Assembly: GCA_947089145.1 (NCBI GenBank)
Contig: CAMUJH010000005.1
Location: 1-64,000, forward strand
DNA length: 64,000 bases
From: an uncultured Hungatella sp.
GTDB taxonomy: Bacteria; Bacillota; Clostridia; Lachnospirales; Lachnospiraceae
Direction: 5' to 3'
Under the pieces are notes generated by a model. The model did no database searches. It was not told where the DNA came from and saw only the letters and a program-made list of their open reading frames with translations. The position numbers were made by a program, and so were the translations under genes. Below, piece by piece: positions 49,917 to 60,048 of this stretch (within the stretch, counting starts at the first letter, position 1; each line of letters begins with the position of its first letter).

Positions 49917-50963
49917 TCACTCTGTCGCCTTCCGGAATTCGGCCTCCCCATTGGTTTCCAGCGGTTTTCCAAAGCCGTCCGCTTTTCTTTCTTCTGCCGC
50001 AAACCTTTGTCCCTCCGGCAGGATTTTCCGTTCTTTGCAGACTATGTTTTTGGTTTCCGCCACAATATAAATAGGCCTGTCTTTCAGTTCTGCAAACAGG
50101 ATCGACATATATTCTCCCATAATGCCGACAATCAAAAACAGAATGGCAAACATAAAGCAGTTAAGCACAACAATGGTAGCATATCCGCTGGGCGCTCCGC
50201 CTCTGGTAAATAAAGTATAGACCATTACCACCACGCCTAAAAACGCTGCCATGATTCCGGCATAGATCCCCAGCTTTAACGGCAGATTGGAAAAGCAGAC
50301 AATGGTGTTGACCGAAAACTGCACCAATTTCCTGATGCTGTATTTGCTCTCCCCCGCAGCTCTTATTCCTGCCTCATAGGAAATGGTGGTTTTTGCAAAC
50401 CCTACGTTCTGCACATAGCCTCTTAAAAACCGCACTTTCTCACGATAACTGACTTTTAAGACTTCCGCCACCCTCCGGCTGACTGCAAAAAAATCCGACG
50501 CATTATTTTCAAACCTTACATCTGACAGAAGATTAATGAGTTTATAAAACGCTGATGATGCCAGATTCTTAAACCACCCTGCAGACTCATTTTTCGTCCT
50601 GACCATATTGATGACCTCAAAGCCCTGGCCAAGCCTGTCAGCAATCTCCACAATGCACTCCGGCGGATGCTGCAGGTCAGCATCCATGCAGATAATGCCG
50701 TCGCCCTTGCTGTAGTCAATTCCCGCTATCATAGCTGCCTCATGGCCAAAATTTCTGGAAAAACTGACTATTTTTACATGGGCATCCTCTGCGGCAAGCT
50801 CCTGAAGGATCTCAAGGCTTTTGTCCCTGCTGCCGTCATTCACAAACAGAAGTTCATAATCCCAGTCAATGGTTGTCAGAACCTTTTTGGCTTCCCCATA
50901 AAACTGCCTGAGCACAGCCTCTTCATTATAAACCGAAACCACAACTGACAATAAATTTCCCAT
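49917..50963 (-). CDS. Polyprenyl-phosphate glycosyltransferase (family 2)
   Basis: Residues 1-230 form a GT2 domain (MGNLLSVVVSVYNEEAVLRQ, DADLQHPPE) and two membrane helices lie near 235-300. This is the GtrB/ArnC type, which attaches a sugar to undecaprenyl phosphate at the inner face. It is the last gene of the surface-glycan operon. AAAGGAATC precedes the ATG. Confidence 0.9.
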   Translation of the reverse strand: MGNLLSVVVSVYNEEAVLRQFYGEAKKVLTTIDWDYELLFVNDGSRDKSLEILQELAAEDAHVKIVSFSRNFGHEAAMIAGIDYSKGDGIICMDADLQHPPECIVEIADRLGQGFEVINMVRTKNESAGWFKNLASSAFYKLINLLSDVRFENNASDFFAVSRRVAEVLKVSYREKVRFLRGYVQNVGFAKTTISYEAGIRAAGESKYSIRKLVQFSVNTIVCFSNLPLKLGIYAGIMAAFLGVVVMVYTLFTRGGAPSGYATIVVLNCFMFAILFLIVGIMGEYMSILFAELKDRPIYIVAETKNIVCKERKILPEGQRFAAEERKADGFGKPLETNGEAEFRKATE

Positions 50964-50991
50964 GTATTTGATTCCTTTCCATGGATATACA

Positions 50992-51858
50992 TTATCCCGT
51001 CACCTGAATTTCAATGGCGGAATGGGTAGGGACCCTGTTCTCTCTGGGAGGAAGCTGCATATAGTCCCCATAGATCTGTCTCAGCACCTGATCCCAATTT
51101 GCAGGCGCCATTAAAACCGTGTCCTCAAACGGCAAATCCACAGCCTGATTATTCCACTGCTTCTCTATGGTCACCTGCAGATAGTCCGGCTGATAATTGC
51201 TGTAATAGCGCAGTCTGCTGTCCCCCCCATTATACCGCACCGCCAGGCTGTGCTGCATTCTGCGGATAACTTTCATGGGAATCCTTTTTCCTGCTGCCGC
51301 CAAAACCTTTACCGCAATTCTTCCAAGGCTTCCGTATTTCGAGTAATCCAGCTCATACCGATGTCCCATGGCCAGGCCATAGACAAGGGTGTGAAGGCCT
51401 CTGACAAAAGCTGCTTTCCCTTTGCACTCCGGCAGGTCATCCTGAATAAACAGATCTACCCACAAATGATTAAGCCGCCCTCCGTAAAACTGCATCTCAG
51501 GTCCGTCCTCATGAGTCTTACTGTTCATATACAAAATTCTGGGAGTAAAATCGTAAAACGCATTTCCCTTTCCCAGCTGATGGGGCTCCAGAAGCTTCAT
51601 CCCTCTGGGCAGCTCTTTTCTTACTACCTTTGCAAACTTCTCATAGTTGTCCCTGGTAAATGCCACATCCGCATCATCATCCCACGGAATAAAGCCCTGA
51701 TGGCGCACTGCTCCCAGAAGAGTCCCTGAATCAATCAGATACTGAATCTTATACTTTCTGCATATCCTGTCAATTTCTTTTAAGATTTTTAAATTAGCCT
51801 CATGAATTGGAGTCAGATCATAAGGAGCCGAGAGTTCCTGCCTGTCCTTTTCCTCCAT
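50992..51858 (-). CDS. LicD family protein
   Basis: The 288-residue protein carries the LicD motif SGTLLGAVRHQGFIPWDDDADVAF (aspartates 60-62, 64 in sequence), the nucleotidyltransferase-like site that transfers phosphocholine or a similar phospho-substituent to glycans. No choline kinase is nearby, so the donated group is unknown. GGAGGATG precedes the ATG. It lies at the end of the CDP-sugar genes. Confidence 0.9.
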   Translation of the reverse strand: MEEKDRQELSAPYDLTPIHEANLKILKEIDRICRKYKIQYLIDSGTLLGAVRHQGFIPWDDDADVAFTRDNYEKFAKVVRKELPRGMKLLEPHQLGKGNAFYDFTPRILYMNSKTHEDGPEMQFYGGRLNHLWVDLFIQDDLPECKGKAAFVRGLHTLVYGLAMGHRYELDYSKYGSLGRIAVKVLAAAGKRIPMKVIRRMQHSLAVRYNGGDSRLRYYSNYQPDYLQVTIEKQWNNQAVDLPFEDTVLMAPANWDQVLRQIYGDYMQLPPRENRVPTHSAIEIQVTG

Positions 51859-51924
51859 CTATGCATCCTCCTGGTTTTCTGCGTATATTCCTCTATTCTC
51901 CATAAGCCTGTATGGTATCAGCAC

Positions 51925-53259
51925 TCATCTCACTGCTTCCCGGATAACCTCAGCCATATAGTCAATCATTTCGTCTGTCATTCCCGGATATACCCCTACC
52001 CAGAAGGTATCCTTCATAATTCTGTCTGTTACCTGAAGGCTTCCCGCAACCCGGTATCCTTCTCCGCTTTGTCTCATCTGATCAAAGCATGGATGCTTTG
52101 TCAAATTCCCGGCAAACAGCATCCGAGTCTGGACGCCCCTGCTTTCCACATGCTGTACCACCTGATTGCGGTCTGTTCCCTCTTTGCATGTTATTAGGAA
52201 TCCAAACCAGCTGGGTCTGGAATTCTGTGCCGCCTGAGGAAGAATCAGCTTATCTTCCGTCCCCTTAAGTCCCAGATAAAGCCTGTCAAAATTGTGACGC
52301 CGCCTTTCCACAAAGGACGGAAACTTCTCCAGCTGCGCACATCCAATGGCAGCCTGCATATCCGTGGCTTTCAGATTATAGCCAAAATGAGAATAAACGT
52401 ATTTATGGTCATAGCCCAGGGGCAGTTCACCATACTGCCTGTCAAATCTGTGCCCACACAGATTGTCGCGTCCTGAAGGGCACACGCAGTCCCGCCCCCA
52501 GTCGCGGAATGAACGGATGATCTTATGAAGCAGCGGATTGTCTGTATATACGGCTCCTCCTTCCCCCATGGTCATATGATGGGGCGGATAAAAGCTGGAG
52601 GTTCCTATGTCACCTATGGTGCCGGAAAATTTCTCTCTTCCTTCTATAATATATCTGGTTCCTAGTGCGTCGCAGTTGTCCTCTACCAGCCAAAGATTGT
52701 GCTTTCTGCAAAATCCCGCCACTGCTTCCAGGTCAAACGGGTTGCCAAGGGTGTGAGCCAGCATTACAGCCTTTGTCTTTTCTGAGTATGCGTCCTCCAG
52801 TTTACTCACGTCAATATTGTACTGGGGAATCGTCACGTCTACAAACACGGGGACCGCCCCATACTGAATCATGGGAGTCACCGTGGTGGGGAAACCGGCA
52901 GCTACGGTGATGACCTCGTCCCCTCTTTTTATCTGGCGTTCTCCCAGCAGCGGTGATGTCAATGCCATAAATGCCGCCAGATTGGCAGAAGAACCTGAGT
53001 TTACCAGAGAGCAGTACTTAACCTGCAGATACTCCCCCAGCTTTTTTTCAAATTCGTCCGTGTATCTTCCAGAAGTAAGCCAGAATTCCAGGGAACTGTC
53101 CACCAGATTCATCATCTCCTGTTTGTCGTATACTCTGGAAGCATAGGGAATCCTGTCACCTTTTTTATATGCCTTCTTTCCATGGAAGCGCTGGCAGTAC
53201 TCGCCTACCAGTTCAAGAATCTCCTGCCTTGCCTCAGCCTCGGTTTTATTATCAAACAT
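51925..53259 (-). CDS. rfbH: CDP-4-keto-6-deoxy-D-glucose-3-dehydrase (E1/RfbH type)
   Basis: The 444-residue PLP enzyme has SFYPPHHMTMGEGGAV, in which histidine replaces the usual PLP-lysine, as in E1 and ColD. Cysteines for a 2Fe-2S cluster are present: VEDNCDALG and CVCPSGRDNLC. It removes the C3 hydroxyl of CDP-4-keto-6-deoxyglucose. The usual E3 reductase partner is not seen in this window. Confidence 0.93.
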   Translation of the reverse strand: MFDNKTEAEARQEILELVGEYCQRFHGKKAYKKGDRIPYASRVYDKQEMMNLVDSSLEFWLTSGRYTDEFEKKLGEYLQVKYCSLVNSGSSANLAAFMALTSPLLGERQIKRGDEVITVAAGFPTTVTPMIQYGAVPVFVDVTIPQYNIDVSKLEDAYSEKTKAVMLAHTLGNPFDLEAVAGFCRKHNLWLVEDNCDALGTRYIIEGREKFSGTIGDIGTSSFYPPHHMTMGEGGAVYTDNPLLHKIIRSFRDWGRDCVCPSGRDNLCGHRFDRQYGELPLGYDHKYVYSHFGYNLKATDMQAAIGCAQLEKFPSFVERRRHNFDRLYLGLKGTEDKLILPQAAQNSRPSWFGFLITCKEGTDRNQVVQHVESRGVQTRMLFAGNLTKHPCFDQMRQSGEGYRVAGSLQVTDRIMKDTFWVGVYPGMTDEMIDYMAEVIREAVR

Positions 53260-53264
53260 TGCGC

Positions 53265-54344
53265 TTATCCTTTCTGTTCTCTCTGAAAAAATTCATAAAT
53301 CTGCTTGTCCATGATCTCCAGGATCTCCTCTCCTGCAAGATAGGCCTTCGTCCACTGCACAGTCTGATCCACTGCCTGCCTTATATTCATATGCGGCTGC
53401 CATCCGAATACCGTCTTTATTTTAGAACAGTCCAATTTCAGGAAATTAGCCTCGTGAGGGCCTCCGTCATACTGGTTTACCCATGTCATCCCATCTCCCC
53501 AGGCTTCGCAAAACAGATCCGCCAGCCTGCCTGTAGTAATGCAGTCTCTGTCATCAGGCCCCACATTGTAATATCCTGCGTACGCCGAATCTTCATACTG
53601 TTTCATGGCAATAAGCAAATAGATAAGCAGCGGTTCCAGCACATGCTGATACGGCCTGACTGAATGGGGATTGCGGACAATAATGTCTTTTCCTGCTGAT
53701 GCCGCGCGTATACAGTCCGGAATGATCCGGTCATTGGCAAAGTCTCCCCCTCCTATAACATTTCCTGCCCTGGCTGTTGATACCCTGCAGCGGTTATCGC
53801 AAAAAAATGATCGGATATAGCTGTGAGTCACCAGCTCTGAACAGGACTTGCTGTTGGAGTACGGGTCATAGCCGTCCAGGTTATCACATTCCCGGTATCC
53901 GTATTCCCACTCTTTATTCTCATAAACTTTATCCGTTGTCACATTCAGGCATGATCTGACCGATTGTGTGAGACGGACACACTCTAGTATGTGGGCCGTG
54001 CCCATAACGTTGGTTTCATAAGTATAAACCGGATCTTTATAGGAGTCCCTCACAATGGGCTGCGCTGCCAGGTGGAACACGATTTCCGGCTGAACCTGTC
54101 CAAAAACCTGTTTCAGATGTTCCAGATCCCTGATATCGCCTATAATGCTGTCCATGGTGTGGTCAAGCCCTGCCCCATAAAACAGGCTGGGGCTTGTCGG
54201 CGGTTCTTTTGCATAGCCTGTAACTTCTGCCCCCATATCCGTCAAAATTCTGCACAGCCAGGAGCCCTTAAATCCTGTATGGCCCGTAACCAATACCTTT
54301 TTTCCTTTATAAAATTCGCAAAATATATCCCAGGTGTTATCCAT
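53265..54344 (-). CDS. rfbG: CDP-glucose 4,6-dehydratase
   Basis: A 359-residue extended SDR with NAD motif GHTGFKGSWL near the N-terminus and YSNSK (catalytic tyrosine and lysine). It forms CDP-4-keto-6-deoxy-D-glucose from CDP-glucose, between rfbF and rfbH. I chose the ATG at 54344, with AAAGGA ten bases upstream. Confidence 0.93.
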   Translation of the reverse strand: MDNTWDIFCEFYKGKKVLVTGHTGFKGSWLCRILTDMGAEVTGYAKEPPTSPSLFYGAGLDHTMDSIIGDIRDLEHLKQVFGQVQPEIVFHLAAQPIVRDSYKDPVYTYETNVMGTAHILECVRLTQSVRSCLNVTTDKVYENKEWEYGYRECDNLDGYDPYSNSKSCSELVTHSYIRSFFCDNRCRVSTARAGNVIGGGDFANDRIIPDCIRAASAGKDIIVRNPHSVRPYQHVLEPLLIYLLIAMKQYEDSAYAGYYNVGPDDRDCITTGRLADLFCEAWGDGMTWVNQYDGGPHEANFLKLDCSKIKTVFGWQPHMNIRQAVDQTVQWTKAYLAGEEILEIMDKQIYEFFQREQKG

Positions 54345-54426
54345 TTCCAACCATTCCTTTCCCTTCAGCCATGGGCATCAATGCCTAAAATCTTCTTGCG
54401 CGCCGGTTCTGGGACTGTATGAGATC

Positions 54427-55203
54427 TTAATTATTCCATATTTTCCATGGCGCTTTCCCGCTTTGCCACAGATCCTCCAGCTTTTTCATCTCCCGCTGAG
54501 TGTCCATGCACTGCCAGAATCCGCTGTGGTGGTAGCCCATCAGCTGGCCCTCCGCCGCCAATCGCTGCAGCGGTTCCTGTTCAAACACCGTGGCGTCATC
54601 CTTCAGATAATCAAAAATCTCCGGATTCAAAACCATGAAACCGCCGTTAATTAAGCTGGCATCCGCCTCTTTCTTCTCCCTGAAAGAGCGCACCACATAG
54701 TCCGGCCCAATATCCAGCACTCCCTTCATCTGTGCAATGCTTACGGTTGTTATGGTAGCAGTCTTTCCATGAGTGTTGTGGAACTGAAGCAGCGCCTGCA
54801 GATCCACGTTGCATACCCCATCCCCATAAGTAAGCATAAACGGTTCCTGTCCGATAAAAGGCTGAATCCTCTTGACCCTGCCTCCGGTCATGGTATTAAG
54901 CCCCGTATCTACCAGGGTCACTTTCCATGGCTCTGCGTAATTATTATGGACCTCCATTTGATTGTTGGCCAAATCAAATGTCACATCCGAGGTATGGAGA
55001 AAATAATCTGCAAAAAACTCTTTCACCACATATTGCTTGTACCCAAGGCAGATGACGAACTCGTGAAACCCAAATTCTGAATAATATTTCATAATATGCC
55101 ACAAAATAGGCTTCTCTCCGATTTCAATCATAGGTTTTGGCTTCAAATGGCTCTGCTCGCTGATCCTGCTGCCAAATCCTCCTGCTAAAATGACTACCTT
55201 CAT
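54427..55203 (-). CDS. rfbF: Glucose-1-phosphate cytidylyltransferase
   Basis: A 258-residue nucleotidyltransferase starting MKVVILAGGFGSRISEQSHL, with KPKPMIEIG and YGDGV. It makes CDP-glucose, the first step of the CDP-sugar branch. AAGGAG precedes the ATG at 55203. The next genes are rfbG and rfbH. Confidence 0.93.
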   Translation of the reverse strand: MKVVILAGGFGSRISEQSHLKPKPMIEIGEKPILWHIMKYYSEFGFHEFVICLGYKQYVVKEFFADYFLHTSDVTFDLANNQMEVHNNYAEPWKVTLVDTGLNTMTGGRVKRIQPFIGQEPFMLTYGDGVCNVDLQALLQFHNTHGKTATITTVSIAQMKGVLDIGPDYVVRSFREKKEADASLINGGFMVLNPEIFDYLKDDATVFEQEPLQRLAAEGQLMGYHHSGFWQCMDTQREMKKLEDLWQSGKAPWKIWNN

Positions 55204-55217
55204 CTGTTCGTTCTCCT

Positions 55218-56642
55218 TTATTTCTGCTGCCGGAAAATGTTCCACTGGTATTCCTTTAAGATTTCAAGGGCCTCCCGTACTTCCTGCCCGCCTTCCGGCC
55301 TGCTCATATGATATTCAAAATTTGCCCTCAGCTCCTCATCTGACCTGTTTTCAAAATCCAGCGCAATCTTCCTGCGGTTCTCACATGTCTCTTTTCTGAA
55401 CGGCGCCTTTTTTATCTCCTCTGCAGTGGTATATATATTTCCTGCCAGCAGCACAGCCATTATGCCTGCCATAAAAAGGCGGCACATGGTTTTCCCCACG
55501 CCTTTTGCTTTTTCAGGCAGGCCTGCGAAAGACAGATGCCTCTGGCCTATTCTGCCCCATGCAAGCCCGAAAGTCAAAATGATCCCTAACATCCCTTCCT
55601 GAAACTGCAGAGCGTACCTGGAGGACATGCCATAGTCCTCCCTTAAAAATACCCATCGGGACACCATGATCAAAATATGGTTCAGGCCCCCTGCGCATAT
55701 AAGCATCAGAGGAAATGCACTCTCCTCGTATAACCGATACCGCCACTGCTGCCACAGTGCCAGCCCATAGGCCACCATAACTGCAATGCCCAAAACGTAA
55801 TATGGAATATTTGTGGCAAACACAGCCTGAGCGCACTCTACACCCATGACCATAGAGGAAAAGGATTTCACCAAAAACCGGACAAAGAATCCAGGCGTAT
55901 CAGCCAGCTGTGTCATCAAAGGCACCTGGGCCACGCCAAGCTTCTCCGGCTCTGCCAGAGAACTGCTCCATATATACAGCATTAGCGGGATAAGAGCTGA
56001 TATTCCATATAAAATATATCGCTTCTCCCACTTCCCTTCCCTTCTCCCTGTAAGGATCATCTGAAATCCATAAGCCAGCAGGAGCACCACGGTATAGATG
56101 GCACAATAAGGCCCGGCCATTCCCAGGGTAATGATCCAGGGCAAGATCAAAAGCCGGATTTCATCCCCCCTCTTTCCCTCATCCCGCCACATTCTCTCCA
56201 GAACCAGGTAGTGTAAATAAAATCCTGTAAAAGCCAGAAAATGAATCCAGCCGCTGCCGTTTATCATCATCTCCCATTTATTCAGGCTGAAAATCAGAAT
56301 CATTGCGCCTACAAGCCAGAAAATCCCAATATTCCTTTTTATGCAGTATGCTGTTATCTGAACCGCCGAGACGCCTAAAAACACAACGCCCAGAGTCTGG
56401 TCAAAGCGTATGCTGTAGTCAAAGAATGTGACATTAATAATCCTGGCCACATAATTCAAAGGTATACGTGTTAAAATATCACCTACAAAAAACTTATCAA
56501 AATTCCACACATCCGGCAGATAGCTGTTTACCAAACGGATATAATCCGAATACACCACGTCTGCGAACGCCGACGCTACATACCACAGACCAAACATCGT
56601 GCCTATAGCCGGCAAAATATAACACCACTTTCCAGTTTTCAT
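55218..56642 (-). CDS. Multi-span membrane protein of the glycan operon
   Basis: About 474 residues with ten or more helices, typical of glycosyltransferase-like or polymerase-like integral proteins of capsule and teichoic-acid loci (the DUF6056/GtrII-like group from memory). An acidic pair in an early outer loop (FADVVYSDYIRLVNSYLP) resembles a GT-C metal site. No exact family is claimed. A ribosome binding site AAGGAG fits the ATG at 56642. Confidence 0.75.
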   Translation of the reverse strand: MKTGKWCYILPAIGTMFGLWYVASAFADVVYSDYIRLVNSYLPDVWNFDKFFVGDILTRIPLNYVARIINVTFFDYSIRFDQTLGVVFLGVSAVQITAYCIKRNIGIFWLVGAMILIFSLNKWEMMINGSGWIHFLAFTGFYLHYLVLERMWRDEGKRGDEIRLLILPWIITLGMAGPYCAIYTVVLLLAYGFQMILTGRREGKWEKRYILYGISALIPLMLYIWSSSLAEPEKLGVAQVPLMTQLADTPGFFVRFLVKSFSSMVMGVECAQAVFATNIPYYVLGIAVMVAYGLALWQQWRYRLYEESAFPLMLICAGGLNHILIMVSRWVFLREDYGMSSRYALQFQEGMLGIILTFGLAWGRIGQRHLSFAGLPEKAKGVGKTMCRLFMAGIMAVLLAGNIYTTAEEIKKAPFRKETCENRRKIALDFENRSDEELRANFEYHMSRPEGGQEVREALEILKEYQWNIFRQQK

Positions 56643-56719
56643 AAAGCTCCTTGTCATTCTTGCGGCCTTGCCGCACTGCAACGCCGGCTTAACACCCCCT
56701 GCCGTCCAAACCGCTGCCT

Positions 56720-58573
56720 CTAATCCGCCGTAATCTGCACAATCATAGAAAACCGCTTTTCCCCTCTCTGCTCCTGGGCATCCTCCAGATAAAAGTTATT
56801 CTCAAAATCCAGTTCTACAATATCATACGGCCTGGTCTGCAATTCTACCTGCGTAATGTTCTGCTGAATTTTCACCTCTGCCGCAGGCTGGCCGTTCTGA
56901 TAAATAACCGTCTGCTCATGACCGTCCATGGCCCCCGGATACATCAGCTGCAGGCTGATGACTCCGCTGCTGCCGGACATTACCCGGAGCTTTGCGCTTT
57001 CATCCATCCATCCGTCACGATAATAGCCGTAAATCGGTTCACATTTTAAGATCCGTACGGCCTCTGTAATGTCCTGGTATGCATGGAATGCCGGCTCCTC
57101 CCGGATAACCAGCATATTGTTGTTCACCTGGCCGAAGTCCCGGATGCTGTCTACAAAAATAACCTCTGTGCCTTCTGCTTTCCTCTCCTTGTCAAAAACC
57201 TTAAAAAAGGTATCTGCATAAAAGTCGCTGACTTCATAGGAGTTTTTTAATATATAGATCTTCTTTCCAAAAATATCCCGGCCATATTTTTCGTAAGTCT
57301 GCTCTGCCAGAGAATTGTACTGCTGCTGGGTGTTCCAGTAATATAAATTGGAAAATCTTCGCCGGTAATAGGTTTCTACCGGTATCATAAGAACTGCATA
57401 GGCAAGAATCATAGCTGTACAGGCCAAAGCCATTTTATAGTCCGGTATCCGGCGCACCGCATCCGGTTTCTCCGCCGCCGGCCTGGCAATTACACCGCAC
57501 ATATAGGCCAGCCACAGCCATGCCCCTGTCATGGACACATAAACCCACCGCACCTCCACCCGAATCGTCACACTGGAACATGCAATGCATGCCCCTATAA
57601 ACAGGAAAAACAGGAGGCTGTTTCTTAGAATCGCAGTCCTTCCCCATCTGCTCCGAATCGTCTTTATGACAAACACAATCATAACAGCCAATACTGTCAA
57701 ATCAGTCATCACAATCAGAACCTTGATCCATCTGGAAGACTCCAGCCAGCTTAAAGCGCTTAAATAGCTTTCCCCTGAATTGATTCCAAAAAGATACAGT
57801 ACCTGCTGAATGGCAAAGCCCGCTGCCTGCCTGATGTTCAGCGTATCCGCCACATCCGTCCCTCCGGTTCCGGCAGGCATTACGGTCCCGATAGCAGCCA
57901 GACGAATCCCCTGCATCAGGGCAAATACTGCCAAAGGCGTAATCCACTCCCGTATGTTCTTATTTCGCTTCATCAAAAGTACTGCGAAAAGCAGCGGCAG
58001 AAGAACCATGTACCGCTCATGAATAAAACATACGGCAAAATACAGCCCGTTAGCTATGCCAAACCACAAAAGATCCTGCCCCGGCTCATTGACATACCGA
58101 TAAAGGCAATACAAGATCCCGATGGCGGCCCACAGGGCAAGGGACTCCATAAGCCCGTAAACCTGAGAGATCTGGTAATATGACATCCTTGACAGCAAAT
58201 ACAAAAATCCCACTGTGAATCCGATTATATTGTTGCCGGACAGCCTTCTTGCGAACCGGCATATAGTGTAGGCAATGGCGCTGTTAATTATAATATTAAT
58301 AGGGACAAACCAGGTTACATGGCTTCCCACCAGCCCCAGCTGCAGATAGGCTGCCAGATAGTAAAGAAACCTGAACCGGGTGCTGCCTATTGGAAATACA
58401 AACTCCCCAAAACTTTGCTCTCCATAACAGGACCACAGATACAAATCATCCATAAACAGGCCCCGAATCTCAATCCCGGCATTTATAAAAAATCCGAAAG
58501 CCAGCAAAAGCCCGGCTGTAATCACCTCGTCCTTCCATCGGTACTGCCACACACCAGCACGCTTTTTTTCCAT
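56720..58573 (-). CDS. Second large membrane protein, GT-C-like
   Basis: About 617 residues with some 11 helices followed by a 200-residue soluble C-terminal part. The early loop GLFMDDLYLWSCYGEQSFGE carries paired aspartates in the place expected for a GT-C type glycosyltransferase. It may transfer a sugar from a lipid donor. I chose the ATG at 58573 because GGAGG lies ten bases upstream. Confidence 0.75.
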   Translation of the reverse strand: MEKKRAGVWQYRWKDEVITAGLLLAFGFFINAGIEIRGLFMDDLYLWSCYGEQSFGEFVFPIGSTRFRFLYYLAAYLQLGLVGSHVTWFVPINIIINSAIAYTICRFARRLSGNNIIGFTVGFLYLLSRMSYYQISQVYGLMESLALWAAIGILYCLYRYVNEPGQDLLWFGIANGLYFAVCFIHERYMVLLPLLFAVLLMKRNKNIREWITPLAVFALMQGIRLAAIGTVMPAGTGGTDVADTLNIRQAAGFAIQQVLYLFGINSGESYLSALSWLESSRWIKVLIVMTDLTVLAVMIVFVIKTIRSRWGRTAILRNSLLFFLFIGACIACSSVTIRVEVRWVYVSMTGAWLWLAYMCGVIARPAAEKPDAVRRIPDYKMALACTAMILAYAVLMIPVETYYRRRFSNLYYWNTQQQYNSLAEQTYEKYGRDIFGKKIYILKNSYEVSDFYADTFFKVFDKERKAEGTEVIFVDSIRDFGQVNNNMLVIREEPAFHAYQDITEAVRILKCEPIYGYYRDGWMDESAKLRVMSGSSGVISLQLMYPGAMDGHEQTVIYQNGQPAAEVKIQQNITQVELQTRPYDIVELDFENNFYLEDAQEQRGEKRFSMIVQITAD

Positions 58574-58602
58574 GCAGTTACTTCCTCCTGCTTTTTCTAA
58601 AT

Positions 58603-59388
58603 TCACTGGTAATTCTTATAGGCCAGGCGGTACAGCATCATAAGCCCGGCTGCAAGTTTTCCCGGCCACATTTTCTCGAACATCTGCCGCTCCTCCTGCT
58701 CCCTGCGGTGATCTCTGATGCACGCCTTAGTAGTGGCGCCGTCGTGAACCCTGTAATAAAGCAAAGGTTTTTCCACGCAGATGAACCGTCCAGGCTGTCC
58801 TGCCAGCTTTCTCATGCACTCCCAATCCAATACAAAGTCGTAATTGCCTGAAAATAAAGGAAGCGCCAGCTGTGCCTTTCTGTAGCTGCAGGACGGGCAC
58901 ATGACAGGATTTCCCAAAATCAGGCCGCTTCTTTTTACAGCAGTTAAATGGCAGAGGCCGCGGACCCGCCACGGCAGACGCAGTACCTTTTTTACCGCTT
59001 CCACAGCGCCTCCCCAGTACAGCTTCCCATATTTTATCAGAATCCCGTCACTCATAAATACAGTCATATCCGGCCACTGTCTATAGACCCGGCATAGTTC
59101 TTCTACATAATGCCGGTTATACAGATCATCCTGGTGGGCAATGGTTACAAACTGCCCATCTGCCTTTTCCACTGCAAAATTCCAGTCATCCTGAATATTG
59201 CTTTTTCCTCCTCTTATATAAAGGGGAATGCCATACCTTTCAAGAATGGCATCCAGCCACGGGCTGGGAGTGGATGTGGCGCAGATAATCTCTGTTTCTG
59301 CTGTCTGGGCTTTCAAGGAGCGAATGCACGCTTCCAAATATGGAGACTGCCCGTAGGCACAGATGACAAACGTATGAAATCCCATCAT
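58603..59388 (-). CDS. Glycosyltransferase family 2
   Basis: A 261-residue GT2 enzyme (HTFVICAYGQSPYLEACIRS; VTIAHQDDLYN with the metal-binding aspartates; WECMRKLAG). Without membrane spans, it probably adds a single sugar on the inner face. It lies between the heptose genes and the large membrane proteins. Its last codons overlap the next gene's upstream region. Confidence 0.9.
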   Translation of the reverse strand: MMGFHTFVICAYGQSPYLEACIRSLKAQTAETEIICATSTPSPWLDAILERYGIPLYIRGGKSNIQDDWNFAVEKADGQFVTIAHQDDLYNRHYVEELCRVYRQWPDMTVFMSDGILIKYGKLYWGGAVEAVKKVLRLPWRVRGLCHLTAVKRSGLILGNPVMCPSCSYRKAQLALPLFSGNYDFVLDWECMRKLAGQPGRFICVEKPLLYYRVHDGATTKACIRDHRREQEERQMFEKMWPGKLAAGLMMLYRLAYKNYQ

Positions 59389-59412
59389 TTACCTCATTGC
59401 AAAAGCAAAAAA

Positions 59413-60048
59413 TTAAAAGAAATATTCCTCCAGCATCAGGCATAGGGCATGGTAGACGGGCAGATGCAGTTCCTGAATCTTATACGTCTCCTGCTCCGGA
59501 ACGATTATGGCCGTGTCTGCATGTCTGCCAAGTTTACCTCCGTCTTTCCCTGTCAGTCCAATAACCTTCATCCCTTTAGCCTTTGCTGCTATTAAAGCAT
59601 AATAAATGTTGGCTGCATTGCCGGAGGTGGAAATTCCCAGGAATACATCCCCCTCCTGTCCGTATCCATATACCTGCTGCGCATATACCATAAGTCCGTC
59701 TACATCATTCAGAAATGCGGTAGACAACCCCGGATGGCCCGTAAGGGCAATGGCAGGCAGGCCCTCCTGAAGTTTCCCCGCCAGTTCTCTTCCCACAGTG
59801 CCGTCAATCTCCGCCATCTTCTCAGCCATGTCTTCCGGAATGCCGCGCCGCTTTACAAAGCCTTTCATCAGTTCCCCTACAATGTGTTCCGAATCTGCCG
59901 CGCTGCCGCCGTTTCCTGCCACCAGCAGCTTATGGCCTGAAACAAAGCATTCCCTCAAAGTCTCATAGGCCTGTAAGACAGATCCCCTAACCGGTTCCAG
60001 ACAGGGATACCTGTCCGCCAGTTCCTGTATATATGCCATCTCATCCAT
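59413..60048 (-). CDS. gmhA: Sedoheptulose 7-phosphate isomerase
   Basis: A SIS-domain protein with NGGSAADSEHIVGELMKGF (glycine-rich loop and metal-site histidine), GHPGLSTAFLNDVDG and GISTSGNAANIYYA. It converts sedoheptulose 7-phosphate into D-glycero-D-manno-heptose 7-phosphate. At 211 residues it is longer than E. coli GmhA (about 192), with an extra segment near residue 80. It overlaps gmhB by eight bases. The ATG at 60048 follows AAAGGAAA. Confidence 0.9.
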   Translation of the reverse strand: MDEMAYIQELADRYPCLEPVRGSVLQAYETLRECFVSGHKLLVAGNGGSAADSEHIVGELMKGFVKRRGIPEDMAEKMAEIDGTVGRELAGKLQEGLPAIALTGHPGLSTAFLNDVDGLMVYAQQVYGYGQEGDVFLGISTSGNAANIYYALIAAKAKGMKVIGLTGKDGGKLGRHADTAIIVPEQETYKIQELHLPVYHALCLMLEEYFF

